A DNA stretch of 64,000 nucleotides from Argopecten irradians. Taxonomy: Eukaryota > Mollusca > Bivalvia > Pectinida > Pectinidae. Below are positions 39,401-54,400 of the stretch, in pieces (within the stretch, counting starts at the first letter, position 1; the number at the start of each line of letters is the position of its first letter). Under the pieces are notes generated by a model. It was not told the DNA's origin. It saw nothing but the letters and a program-made list of their open reading frames with translations, and ran no database searches. The DNA lies in the NCBI RefSeq assembly GCF_041381155.1, contig NC_091142.1, forward strand, positions 31,299,528 through 31,363,527, read 5' to 3'. The translations under genes and the position numbers were made by a program.

Positions 39401-42400
39401 ACCATGTGTTCCTCTGTAAACAAACAAACATATAACCATGTGTTCCTCTGTAAACAAACAAACATATAACCATGTGTTCTTCTGTAAACAAACCATGTGT
39501 CCTGACAAACATATAACCATGTGTTCCTCTGTAAACATACAAACAAACATATAACCATGTGTTCCTCTGTAAACATACAAACAAACATATAACCATGTGT
39601 TCCTCTGTAAACATACTAACAAACATATAACCATGTGTTCCTCTTCAAACAGACACACATATAACCATGTGTTCCTCTGTAAACAAACAAACAGACACAC
39701 ATATAACCATGTGTTCCTCTGTAAACATACAAACAAACATATAACCATGTGTTCCTCTGTAAACATACAAACAAACATATAACCATGTGTTCCTCTGTAA
39801 ACAAACAAACAGACAAACATATAACCATGTGTTCCTCTGTAAACATACTAACAAACAAATAACCATGTGTTCCTCTGTAAACATACAAACAAACATATAA
39901 CCATGTGTTCCCTCTGTAAATATACAAACAAACAAACAACCATGTGTTCCTCTGTAAACAAATCAAACAGACAAACATATATCCGTGTTCTCCTCTGTGT
40001 AAAATATGGTAGTAATATCATAAGTATAGAAATAGCTGATGCTATGATTAATGTGTTGACAAATGATTCCCACAAACAAAAAATTATTAATACTTACACG
40101 CTGGCGTGAGGTTTTTTCTTGGAAAAATCACAGGCTAAACCTAAATCTGATATTCTCACATGGCCATTTTCATCTAATAAAATATTTGCAGGCTGAAATA
40201 CAAAATTTGAAATATAGCATGCTTGTACAGGAAAAGTGATCAAAAAAGAATTTTATTAAATGTGATGATAACTGGTTTAGTTATGATAAAGTATTGAATT
40301 TGTATAATAGTATAAAAGATGCAATAATATTCAAATACAAATCTATGTCCTTATAATTAATAATTACATGAGAAATTAATTGTTATTTTAAGTTTAAAAA
40401 TATTTTTAAAAAGACATAATATGTTTTTAAGCACAAGAACTCACCTTCAAATCTCGATACACCACAAACCGGTTGTGCATATGCTCTAAGCCTAGGATGA
40501 CCTCGGCAGCGTAGAACCGCACCTCCCTCTCGGAGAAGACCCCATGTTGGGACAAGTGGTAATGCAGGTCGCCTCCGTTCATCAGATCAAGTATAAAACA
40601 CAACTTCTCCGGAGTTTGGAACGCGTACGTCATACACACTATGAAAGGGCTACCCTCCTGCTAGCACAAGTAAACAACACAAAAACACATTCATAGATTT
40701 TCTATAGGAACTGGATTTTAATAAACTTTCACAAAGTTTAACATACTAAGGGGTTAGTCAGTTACTCTTACACGAAAGAAGATTAAATTAATTTAATTTG
40801 TATCATTATAGAAATAGATTAAGCCATAGATAATATTTATCATCACATACCCCTATGTCAACTAGACAATATGTATTGTAACATACGCCTGTGCTGACAA
40901 GTCAATATTTATCAAAACATACGCCTGTGCTGACCAGACAGTATTTATCATAACATACCCCTGTGCAGACCAGATGGTATTTATCATAACATACCCCTGT
41001 GCTGACCAGACAATATATATCATAACATACCCCTGGGCTGATTGGACAGTATTTATCATAACATACCCCTGTGCTGACTGGACAGTATTTATCATAACAT
41101 ACCCCTGTGCAGACCAGACGGTATTTATCATAACATACCCCTGTGCAGACCAGACGGTATTTATCATAACATACCCCTGTGCTGACCAGACAGTATTTAT
41201 CATAACATACCCCTGTGCTGACTAGAGACAACATTATCCTCTCATTTAATGCTAGAGTTTCTCCTTGTTTCATTTTTATCCGTTTCTTGTCCAGGCATTT
41301 CATTGCATACCTGTGGAACAAAAAATACAAAGTATCAAATATGTAGTTACACACTGAAAACTGGTATTGTGAACAACACAATAAGGGGAGCTTACTTTGT
41401 TTTAGTCTCTCCCTGAAAGTAGTAGTGACGAAGAAATAGCCAAGACCATATTTGTGATGTAGGTAAAAAAAAACATAAAGTAGGTAACAGTAACATCATT
41501 TTTAAACTGAAACAGGTTTTGTCACTGGTTTTATATACTTAATCTGGAGTTACTAACTGTAAACCAAATCTCTTTTGTGGCTACTTAATTTTGTGATTAC
41601 CGCTTCAAAACATATATTTTCACGGAGATTAAGTTTCATATCTGGAGCTAACTTACATTTTTCCTGTATCTGTCTTTATTTATCTGTATCTGAGCTAACT
41701 TACATTTTTCCTGTATCTGCCTTTATTTTATCTGACTTTATTTATCTGGAGCTAACTTACATTTTTCCTGTATCTGCCTTTATTTATCTGGAGCTAACTT
41801 ACATTTTTCCTGTATCTGACTTTATTTATCTGGAGCTAACTTACATTCTTCCTGTATGTGCCTGGAGCTAACTTACATTTTTCCTGTATCTGACTTTATT
41901 TTATCTGACTTTATTTATCTGGAGCTAACTTACATTTTTCCTGTATCTGCCTTTATTTTATCTGACTTTATTTATCTGGAGCTAACTTACATTTTTCCTG
42001 TATCTGCCTTTATTTTATCTGACTTTATTTATCTGGAGCTAACTTACATTTTTCCTGTATCTGACTTTATTTATCTGGAGCTAACTTACATTTTTCCCTG
42101 TATCTGCCTTTATTTTATCTGACTTTATTTATCTGGAGCTAACTTACATTTTTCCTGTATCTGACTTTATTTATCTGGAGCTAACTTACATTTTTCCTGT
42201 ATCTGCCTTTATTTTATCTGACTTTATTTATCTGGAGCTAACTTACATTTTTCCTGTATGTGCCTTTATTTTATCTGACTTTATTTATCTGGAGCTAACT
42301 TACATTTTTCCTGTATCTGACTTTATTTATCTGGAGCTAACTTACATTTTTCCTGTATGTGACTTTATTTATCTGGAGCTAACTTACATTTTTCCTGTAT

Positions 42401-45400
42401 GTGCCTTTATTTTATCTGACTTTATTTTTCTGGAGCTAACTTACATTTTTCCTGTATCTGACTTTATTTATCTGGAGCTAACTTACATTTTTCCTGTATG
42501 TGCCTTTATTTTATCTGACTTTATTTATCTGGAGCTAACTTACATTTTTCCTGTATCTGACTTTATTTATCTGGAGCTAACTTACATTTTTCCTGTATCT
42601 GCCTTTATTTATCTGGAGCTAACTTACATTTTTCCAGTATCTGCCTTTCTACAACCATAAACTTCTCCAAAGCCGCCCCGTCCAATTATCCTATGTACAC
42701 TGAAGTCGTTCATTGTTAACTGCAATAAACAAGAGAATTCATTAATACTTAACTGCAATAAACAAGAGAATTCATTAAAACAAGTCGTTCATTGTTTACT
42801 GCAATAAACAAGAGAATTCATTAAAACAAGTCTATAACTAAAGGGAGTAATTCTATATATCAGACAGTTACTCTATTACCTCTGGGGAGTTTCCTCTACC
42901 TCAATCCATCTCTCTATTACATGTGTAAATTACAAATCCATGGACCATCTAAAGCTTCCAAATTCCAATTCTAAATCTATTTTCCACGCAAAATGCCACA
43001 TTTAAAATTCCTGATCATAATTAAACTGAAATGCAGAGTGTAATTATAGTTCTATTATACTTTATCCATAATCAGGCAATCTGCTGTCAAAGTCCAGGTG
43101 ACATTTTATAAACTTGTGTATTAACTCTGTATATTTGTTTCTCAGTCTAAACGAAATCAATTGGAGATTTGCACTCATTCAACAAAAATGGCCCTGACAT
43201 TCAGGGTTAAGTTGTCTTCGATAAAGAAAACCTGTTTTACGAGAGAAAAGTCTATGATTTTATTTCTCTCTGTAAGTTTTGAAATAGTGACTAGACGGTG
43301 TGTAAAACACTGTATTTGATACATTAAGCATTCTGTCCTATAAATGCCCCCTCCCCATTTTTGAGGCCACAATTTTACTCACCTTGATTCAAATACAAAA
43401 ATCATGAAAACTATTAAATTGCTATAACAAATTGATTAATAGCATATACGTGTATACTCTATGCAATAATTTTGTGAGTCAGTGTTAATCCAATTTTGGT
43501 CTTATCAATTCAAGCAACCTCTTTTTTTTTTCTCTTTTTATTTTTTCCTTCAGATTTTAAGCGTCCTTGGCACTTGTTGGGTCGAATACGGTATTACATA
43601 ATATGTGATGTATTCATATCCTCCATTTAACTATATTATGGGATATATCAATGATCACGATTTTAATCAAGTTGAACTATTAGAGACTGTACCTTAATAC
43701 TAGACTTTAAAACATATATCTTAAAACCCACAACAATTTATAAGCTTTTTACAGAGATGCTATATTATAACTGTTACTATTGCTTATTTGTATACCAAAG
43801 TGTTACTATGGATTACTAAAATTTTTGATGGAAACGATTATACTGCCTGGGCCCAGTTTAAACATTCTTCCCAGTTCTCCTACATAGGAAAGTTATTACA
43901 GAAGTTCAGGATCTGAAGTTAAGCTTCCTTAACATATGTAACAGTAGTAATTATAAGTTATATTCATAGAAAGCAGATTATCTTACATTTATTCCGTCTT
44001 TGCATATTACATGCAGGTAAGGTATCCATCATTATTTTGTGAGGCAATTCAGGTTGATTTCTCCGATAACTATGACGTTAAGCTCGCAAACACATGTTCA
44101 ATATACCTGCAAGGCAGATACAACATGCCAAATTCAGAATAGGACAAACTTAAATTGTTTTAATTCATAGACTGAAACATTATGAATGTTCAAGGGGATG
44201 AATGAGTTAGACGTTACACCACGTTTAGATCTAGTTAATGAGTTACACCACGTTTGATCTAGTTAATGAGTTTTCACCACATTAGATCTATTAAAGTTAC
44301 ACCACGTTAGATCTATTGATCTATACATTTAAATGTTTACACCACGTTAGATCTAGTTAATAGTTACACCATGTAGATCTAGTTCTTGAGTTACACCATT
44401 TGTTAGCATCTAGTTAATAGTAATACCACACATTAGATATAGTTAATGAGTTACACCACGTTAGAGTTTTAATGACTAGTTACAATGTTAGGTTAATCGA
44501 GTTACACCATGATCTAGTTAATGAGTTAGATGTTCAGTTAGATCTAGTTAATGAGTTACACCATGTAGATCTAGTTAATGACTCACAGATCTAGTTTGAG
44601 TTACACCATGTTATTAGTTAATGAGTTAATTTCCACAGTTAAATCTACACCACGTTAGATCTAGTTAAGATTACAACACGTTAGATTGGACAATAGATCT
44701 TTAATGAGTTAGCACCACGTTAGATCTAGGTAATGAGTTACACCATTAGATCTAGTTAATGAGTTACACCACACCATGTTAGATCTAGTTAATGAGTTAC
44801 GACCACGATAGATCTAGTTAATGAGTTATCAACCACATTGATCTAGGTAAATGAGGTTAACACCATATGGGTTTAGATCTACATTAGATCTTGTTACACC
44901 ATTTTAATCTATGAGTTTAATGAGTTTACACCACAAGAATTTAAGATCTAGTTTAATGAGTTACACCACGTTAGTATCTAGTTAATGAGTTACAGCCACG
45001 TTAGATCTAGTTAATGAGTGTACACCCACGTTAGATCTAGTTAATGAGTTACAGACCATGTTAGATCTAGTTAATGATTATACAACCACGTTAGATCTAG
45101 TATAATGAGTGTACACCATAGATTTAATGAGTTACATCTAGTTACTGAGTTACACCCATGTGTTAGATCTACGTTAATGGAGTTACACACCACTTAGATC
45201 TTGTTAGATCTAGTTAATACACCACATGTTAGATCTAATTAATAAACGTTACACCACGTTAGATCTAGTTAATGATTTACACACACCTTAATCTAGTTTA
45301 ATGAGTTATAGATCTATGTTCATGAGTTACAACCACGTTTAGGACACCACGTTAGATCTAGTTAATGAGTTACACCACATTAAGATCTAGTTAATGAGTT

Positions 45401-48400
45401 ACACCACGTTAATCTAGTTACTGAGTTACACCACCGTTAGATCTAGTTAATGAGTTACACCACGTTAGATCTAGTTAATGAGTTACACCATGTTAGATCT
45501 AGTTAATGAGTTACACCACGTTAGATCTAGTTAATGAGTTACACCACGTTAGATCTAGTTAATGAGTTACAACACGTTAGATCTAGTTAATGAGTTACAC
45601 CACGTTAGATATCTAGTTAATGAGTTACACCATGTTAGATCTAGTTAATGAGTTACACCACTTTAGATCTAGTTAATGAGTTACACCACGTTAGATCTAG
45701 TTAATGAGTTACACCACGTTAGATCTAGTTAATGAGTTACACCACGTTAGATCTAGTTAATGAGTTACACCACGTTAGATCTAGTTAATGAGTTACACCA
45801 CGTTAGATCTAGTTAATGAGTTACACCACGTTTAGATCTAGTTAATGAGTTACACCACGTTTAGATCTAGTTAATGAGTTACACCATAGTTAGATCTAGT
45901 TAATGAGTTACACCATGTTAGATCTAGTTAATGAGTTACACCACATTAGATCTAGTTAATGAGTTACACCACGTTAGATCTAGTTAATGAGTTACACCAT
46001 GTTAGATCTAGTTAATGAGTTACACCACGTTAGATCTAGTTAATGAGTTACACCACGTTAGATCTAGTTAATGAGTTACACCACGTTAGATCTAGTTAAT
46101 GAGTTACACCACGTTAGATCTAGTTAATGAGTTACACCATGTTAGATCTAGTTAATGAGTTACACCATGTTAGTGTTAATGAGTTACACCACGTTAGTTA
46201 GATCTAGTTAATGAGTTACACCACATTAGATCTAGTTAATGAGTTACACCACGTTTAGATCTAGTTAATGAGTTACACCACGTTAGATCTAGTTAATGAG
46301 TTACACCACGTTAGATCTAGTTAATGAGTTACACCACGTTAGATTAGATCTAGTTAATGAGTTACACCATGTTAGATCTAGTTAATGAGTTACACCACAT
46401 TAGATCTAGTTAATGAGTTACACCAAGTTTGATCTAGGTAATGAGTTACACCATGTTAGATCTAGTTAATGAGTTACACCACATTAGATCTAGTTAATGA
46501 GTTACACCACGTTAGATCTAGTTAATGAGTTACACCACGTTAGATCTAGTTAATGAGTTACACCACGTTAGATCTAGTTAATGAGTTACACCACATTAGA
46601 TCTAGTTAATGAGTTACACCACATTAGATCTAGTTAATGACCAGGGTGAATGAGTTACGTACACCACGTTAGATCTAGTTAATGAGTTACACCACCTTAG
46701 ATCTAGTTAATGAGTTACACCACATTAGATCTAGTTAATGAGTTACACCACATTAGATCTAGTTAATGAGTTACACCACGTTAGATCTAGTTAATGAGTT
46801 ACACCACGTTAGATCTAGTTAATGAGTTACACCACGTTAGATCTAGTTAATGAGTTACACCACGTTAGATCTAGTTAATGAGTTACACCACGTTAGATCT
46901 AGTTAATGAGTTACACCACGTTAGATCTAGTTAATGAGTTACACCACGTTAGATCTAGTTAATGAGTTACACCACGTTAGATCTAGTTAATGAGTTACAC
47001 CACGTTAGATCTAGTTAATGAGTTACACCACATTAGATCTAGTTAATGAGTTACACCACATTAGATCTAGTTAATGAGTTACACCATGTTAGATCTAGTT
47101 AATGAGTTACACCACGTTAGATCTAGTTAATGAGTTACACCACGTTAGATCTAGTTAATGAGTTACACCACGTTAGATCTAGTTAATGAGTTACACCACG
47201 TTAGATCTAGTTAATGAGTTACACCACGTTAGATCTAGTTAATGAGTTACACCACGTTAGATCTAGTTAATGAGTTACACCACGTTAGATCTAGTTAATG
47301 AGTTACACCACGTTAGATCTAGTTAATGAGTTACACCACGTTAGATCTAGTTAATGAGTTACACCACGTTAGATCTAGTTAATGAGTTACACCATGTTAG
47401 ATCTAGTTAATGAGTTACACCACATTAGATCTAGTTAATGAGTTACACCACGTTAGATCTAGTTAATGAGTTACACCACGTTAGATCTAGTTAATGAGTT
47501 ACACCACGTTAGATCTAGTTAATGAGTTACACACACGTTAGATCTAGTTAATGAGTTACACCATGTTAGATCTAGTTAATGAGTTACACCACGTTAGATC
47601 TAGTTAATGAGTTACACCACGTTAGATCTAGTTAATGAGTTACACCATGTTAGATCTAGTTAATGAGTTACACCACATTAGATCTAATCATCAATAAGAA
47701 CTATGTATGGCTTCCGCTTTTTCAAGTTGAAATGACTCGCATCAGAAAGCTATTTTTAACCTGTCATGGAAGACCACTTCGTAAGCACACTTTCCAGATG
47801 TACAAATAACAATTTTCAACACAGGAATGAATTCACACTTTATCCTCTGATTGTATTGCCTTCCTGTCCCACGTTAGCTGTGCATGTTTCTCTCAACAGT
47901 CACTAAACTAAGATAAACATGTTGAAGAGATGTTACCAATACTGTTAACCATGTAACTAATTAATGTAATCGGGTAAGGTCTGGGATGCAAGGCTTTTAG
48001 GGGATTCCCCATAAAGTCTATATATAGTAACCATATGTATATGTGTAATGGGGAATTAATTGGTTTCACCACATGTGTTCAAGCTCAATGGGATGGACAA
48101 AGAAAGTTTATTGTAACAGGGGTTCAGTTAAATTAATGATAAAGTCCTACCTCAGACTCTCAGCTATATTATCTCCTTGTGATACAGATATTTGGTGATG
48201 GAGGAATTATCTCCTTATGATACCGATATTCGGTGATGGAGGATTTATCTCCTTGTGATACAGATATTTGGTGATGGAGGAATTAGCTCCTTATGATACC
48301 GATTTTCGGTGATGGAGGAATTATCTCCTTATGATACCGATATTTGGTGATTGAAGATTTATCTCCTTGTGATACAGATATTCAGTGATGGATGAATCAT

Positions 48401-51400
48401 CTCCTTGTGATACAGATATTCGATGATGGAGGATTTATATCCTTGTGATATGTGATAAAGATATTCGGTGATGGAGGAATTGTCTACTTGTGATACAGAT
48501 ATTACAACAAAACTTACCTGTATATTAAGTTCTAGGTTTTTCCATTGACAAAATCTTGTGTACTTTTCACTGAAATGTACAAAAAAAAGAATGAACTCTT
48601 CATGAATAAAGTTACCATGCCCTAAAGAATGGAGCAAAAGACAATCACAATGTTTTCCAAGAGATCCATTAAATCAACCAACTTACTGTATATATATATA
48701 AAATAAAAGTCAACGACTTTCCTCTTGTACATTCACCATTTCATGATGGCTCTTCAGGAATATGTTCTTTGAAAAATAAACATATTCCTGAAGAGCCATC
48801 ATGAAATGGTGAATGTACAAGAGGAAAGTTGTTGACTTTTAATTTATTTTTCAACTCTACATGGACACATACTTTTTTCTTGGTATATATATATATATCT
48901 ACTGTAAAGCTGCTTTTACAAATCCTATAACCTGTGCTTGTTCCCATTAGAAATTGACAAATGCACCAACATTTCTCTCTGCGAATTAGTATCAAAGATC
49001 GCGAAATCTTCTCGCTATGAAATTTAACGACTACATAGTATACAGTACCTCACTTTCACAGCCAATCAAAGGCAGATCAGATATATCTGATAAGACAAAA
49101 ACCTTTAAAGACAAATGTCTTGAAATGTTTAGAAATGCAACCATGAAATTGCAGCATTATCTTATAAAACAATAAGTGAATTTGCCAAAATAAATAATGA
49201 CTCACAGACGATATCAGTTGGATACCAAAAATATGTGAAAATGAGAACGCTGAACCATATCTTACCACGACACGGACTCGAAATGTGTGTTATGTTGGCT
49301 TTTTATTAGATTTTTTTTAGTTTGTATTTATCAGTTTTTATTTGATATATGATATATACCCCTTGATGGTCACTTACAGATACTGTTATCTGGTATTATT
49401 ATAATTGGTTCTTTATTTTATATTTAGATACTAATAATTCAGTCTTTTGCACCTGCTTTTATTTGTAATCTACTTACCTTTCTAAAAACTTCTCAAATAT
49501 ATGATATCTTAACGAGTTACATATTTCTTCTATGTAAGGCTGAAAATCAAACAAAAACAATATCATTATTTATAATATCTAAAACACAATTCTCCTGAAT
49601 TACTGAATATAGTCTGACATACTTTAACGCCATCAGTTAGGTCATGCAGGATAGAGTTTATAACACTGATCATGCCACTAGTACATGTTTTCATAAGTGT
49701 ACCACCTTCACGACTCTGTCTATTGCTCAGTGGCGATTCACCATCTTTAGTCAGCAATCTAAAGGTCCTTTATTTATTGTCTACAGGATGTCTATTGCTC
49801 AGTGGCGTTTCACCATCTATATTCAGCAATCTAAAGGATTTAGGTCATTTATTTATCGCCTACATTAGACAGGTTTTGTCTATATAACCGACTAAAATCT
49901 GTATTGTAAATGTAAACAGCTGTACATTTCTAAATTGAGAACAGATAAAAATAATGTCCTTCAAATTGTTTATTCCTAAACCATTTTTTAAATATGTGAC
50001 CTACTAAAATGTTTCTAATCTAGTGACAAAATGACGTAAAGTTAACCCTTTTTATTGCACATCATATGAAATGTCGGTCAATCAGTCAGATTGCCAACAG
50101 ACATCATCATATTTCTGATACACAAATTACCCTTCATTGGAGACACATTTTCTAGAGATAAATTGCCACCAGCTATATCCAACAAGACTACACACAAAGA
50201 AAACCTTTCAAACATTTTAAAAAGCATACATTCAACCATGACTGTAAATTCAAACAAGTTGATCAAGCATGAACATTTCATTTACCCTACATTTCCATAA
50301 AACATCTTTACCCTGGAGATGGTTCAATCACTGCTGATAGGGGAGGTAAGCGATAACAGTTGAGATGATGCATTAAAAAACATGTCAATATTTATCCTAT
50401 ATAATGCCCCTGGGTAAGGGGAAACAACTCCATTATAACACCACCTAGAAAACATTTCATTAATTACTGCTATAAATTATTCATAACTATGACGCTTTCA
50501 GTTAATAGCATCCCTAGGAAATGCAAACATATCTTGCGGCAATAATAGGATCCAAAAATAAATTCAGACTAGCAAACAATATCGGAAATCTTTCAGCTCG
50601 TAATTGTGACATATTTGTATTTGAGTTAGCTGGGTATTAGAAATGGAGAGTCTTTTTTGGGCCCAGGCATTACTTCAGAATCCTATCAGAACAAAAGTGA
50701 GAAAATTCTGGAAAATTGGATTTCACTTTGATTATTTCTGCTTCCAATGAACAAGGTGAGATTGTTCATGGCGTGACGTAAAATAAATGAAATACAAGGT
50801 TAAATCTGTTTTAGATTAATTACATAATGATAATTCCCCCTGACAATTGATTTTGACAATGAAAGGTTTTAGTACAATACATTAATTGTACAATACTATT
50901 AATCATACAATACTATTCATTCTTCATAGTTACATTTTATCACTAAAAGACAAAACAATTATCAAACAACTTCTTAAAGACCTGCAAGTCTGTTTGATTT
51001 TTTCTGTGTTTTTTCAGTAATAAAATGACAGCAGTGTATTTACGATAATAAACCCGGTATATATAATCTATATATAAAAGTTCATCCTTCAATGACCACA
51101 GTGTATTTATTATAACAACCCTGGTATTTATAATCTATATATATAAAAGTGCATATATGATCAACCCCTGAGTGCCATGCAACCTTAAATCAAGACATTT
51201 ACCATTTGTATCAATCTGTTCTAGTTTGAAAATTGATTAAAGAGTAGCTGTTTGTACTAAAGGATGGTTGTTCCTTATGGTTTACGCTTACACAATCTGC
51301 CATACATGTATATCTATGTTAGGTTGTTATTTTTTTTTATTATACCTCAAGTGAGAATCCTGCATTCTGATTGGTCTAGAGATATTTAGCATTTTACACT

Positions 51401-54400
51401 ATCACACGGCAGGTAACATTAGAACAATAGGAAACAATAGACACGTTTGTAGCAACCCCCTAGCAACGAGTGATAGTGTATTTTTGACAGTGCAAAATAT
51501 TAACCGCCCGAAAAAGACGCGCACTTGTTTCTTTTTTTCGACGCCATCTTTATCTTTTGAAGCGACGCTTCAAAATTTATCTGGAGCTATTTAGTAATAA
51601 TTTTGCAAAATTAGTCTGTTTATCAATAAAAAAAATCATATTAAGGACGGAGCTTTCCTTTCACGTCTTTTCGCTTACCGTCAAAGCGCTATATGTTGAT
51701 TTTTATGAACCTGTCGGTGATTAGGTGAACGGAAGACATGCAATTTCAAGCGTCTTTGTGACGTTGCTAATGTTGTAAACAGACGATGGGATGAAGCCAA
51801 AATTCATTGAAATTTACAAAAACGTTAAGATTTAAACAAACGCAGGAGACAAGACGACAAGAATTTTCACTAAATGCTTATTGTGAGTATTCTTTTTTCA
51901 TAATGCAGTAATAGTTAGCGCTACTGAGTAGAAGCTGATATGCTATTCTACTGCCGACGGTGACTGTTTGACTTTTGCTAAAATTAGTTAAAATGTTTCA
52001 ATATATTGCAAATACTTGAAAACTAGCTTTGTTTCTAGACTTTTGGTATAATAAGATAAATACTACTAGTGTCACCCCTCGGAATATCACTGTCACCCGA
52101 GGCGAACAGTGATATCCTCGGGGTGACACTAGGCACTGTCATCCTCTAATGCAGGTAGTATTTATATAATGTATTTATAAGGTTGAAGTTGCTGTCAATG
52201 ATGTATCTTAAACAATTAATTAAACAGGAAGCGGAGAGCACACTCTCCATGTCACAGACACCTCCCTGTTGGCCTATCTCTACCTACAGCTTGATGGGCT
52301 GTAGGCTAGGTGATAAATGACACCTTTCCTCTGTATCTCAATATTTACACAATCAGCGCTAGCTGGCACATCAAACCACTGAAGGCTCGAAAATTATATT
52401 GAGTCATAAAATGGAGTTTTTTTGACCGATGAAATATTTGATAGATATTTTGGCTATCTGTAGATGATTTTGATAAATGAAGTTGGGGTTTCCAATAAAG
52501 TGCATGGATTTAACATTAAGTCACATATAACTGTCTGAACTGTAACATGGCATCCATTTAATAGAGACTTAAGTAAGGTATTGTTCAGGAGAATTGGGCT
52601 AGTCAAACCTCAAAAATATTTGTTGATAGACTTTTAGTTCTTTGGTATTGTTTTAACTTTGAAAGAAGAATTCAGCTTGACAAACCTCAAAAATATTTGA
52701 GGATAGACTTTTAGTTCTTTGCTGTTGTTTTAACTTTGAAAGTAGAATTGAGCTTGACAAACCTCAAAAATATTTCTTGATAGACTATTAGTTCTTTGGT
52801 GTTGTTTTAACTTTGAAAATAGAATTGAACTAGACAAACCTCAAAAATATATGTTGATAGACTTTTAGTTCTTTGGTATTGTTTTAACTTTGAAAGTAGA
52901 ATTGAGCTTGACAAACCTCAAAAATATATGTTGATTGACTTTTAGTTCTTTGGTATTGTTTTAACTTTGAAAGTAGAATTGAGCTTGACAAACCTCAAAA
53001 ATATTTGATGATAGATATTTTAGTTCTTTGGTATTGTTTTAACTTTGAAAGTAGAATTGAACTTGACAAACCTCAAAAATATTTGATGAGAGACTTTTAG
53101 TTCTTTGATATTGTTTTAACTTTGAAAGTAGAATTGAACTAGACAAACCTCAAAAATATATGTTGATAGACTTTTAGTTCTTTGGTATTGTTTTAACTTT
53201 GAAAGTAGAATTGAGCTTGACAAACCTCAAAAATATTTGATGATAGACTTTTAGTTCTTTGTGCAGCTGTTAATGCTTCCTGTACATGGTCAACTGCTCC
53301 TTTTGAATAGGTCTGAAATAAATAATATAAATATTGACATTTAATGGTGTCAATCATATGTTTTATGTACCCTTATGCAATTTTTTCATACAGAGCTGAT
53401 TTCTCGAAACAAAAATGACTATAGGAAAAAAAATTCACATAAGTTACATAAGGAGAAAAACTTCAGTTTGCACTTTAATTTTGAGAAATCGATTCCTGAT
53501 GACAGATTGCATGAGGAAGCAAAAAATTAATTTAAGGCTCAAGACAACTCTATGATGATAGACAGAAAATGTCCAACCACTGTATATAATACTGGCCATG
53601 ATTTTGTTAGATACCTACTACAAACTAATGTCCTAATAGTGTTTGTTATAGAAATAAACTATATACACATGGTATGTGCATCAGCACACAGAGTACTAAG
53701 CACAATTTTAATTCTGTGGACATAAGAATATTTCAAACGTCATTGCAGCTGAACAAAGCACACAGGGGTCTTTTAAATGCAGGCTGATTATACACCAAAA
53801 AGGCAGATAGACTCTCCATGCTGCCTTCAACATCTTTTTTAAAACTTGAAGAAAATGATAGGCCATCAAAACCCTACGATGCATCTAATTATATGTGTTT
53901 AATAGTCAGAACCAGAATCGACTGACTGATGTGTCTGGCAGACATGTAGGTCAAGACAAATCAATAACCTGACAGACTACATACAAGGTATAGAACAATA
54001 GATCAACAGTCACATTGTATTCTAAAGACAATAGAGTAAGCAAGGGACTTATCTTATAGTAACAACATAAAGGTCAACATCCACTGTTGTATTTCAAATC
54101 CATACGAAACATGGAAATTACCTTATAACAATAACATGTAGATCAACCTTCACTATTGTATCAATCCATATGATGATACAATAGGCAAGGAACTTATAGC
54201 AATAGGTCAATATTGTAATCGTTGTTGTCTTATAGCAATAACAATAGGTCAATGTTGTAATCCTTGTTGTCTTATAGCAATAACAATAGGTCAATGTGTA
54301 ATCGTTGTTGTCTTATAGCAATAACAATAGGTCAATGTGTAATCCTTGTTGTCTTATAGCAATAACAATAGGTCAATGTTGTAATCCTTGTTGTCTTATA

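Noticed and set aside
38593..39820. Long Cys-rich open frames as an independent gene
   Set aside because: Explained by the ~40-bp array; only the part joined to exon 9 has a rationale, and then only as possible missplicing.
44215..47690. CRISPR array (28-bp direct repeats)
   Set aside because: Units are head-to-tail with no spacers, in a eukaryotic intron.
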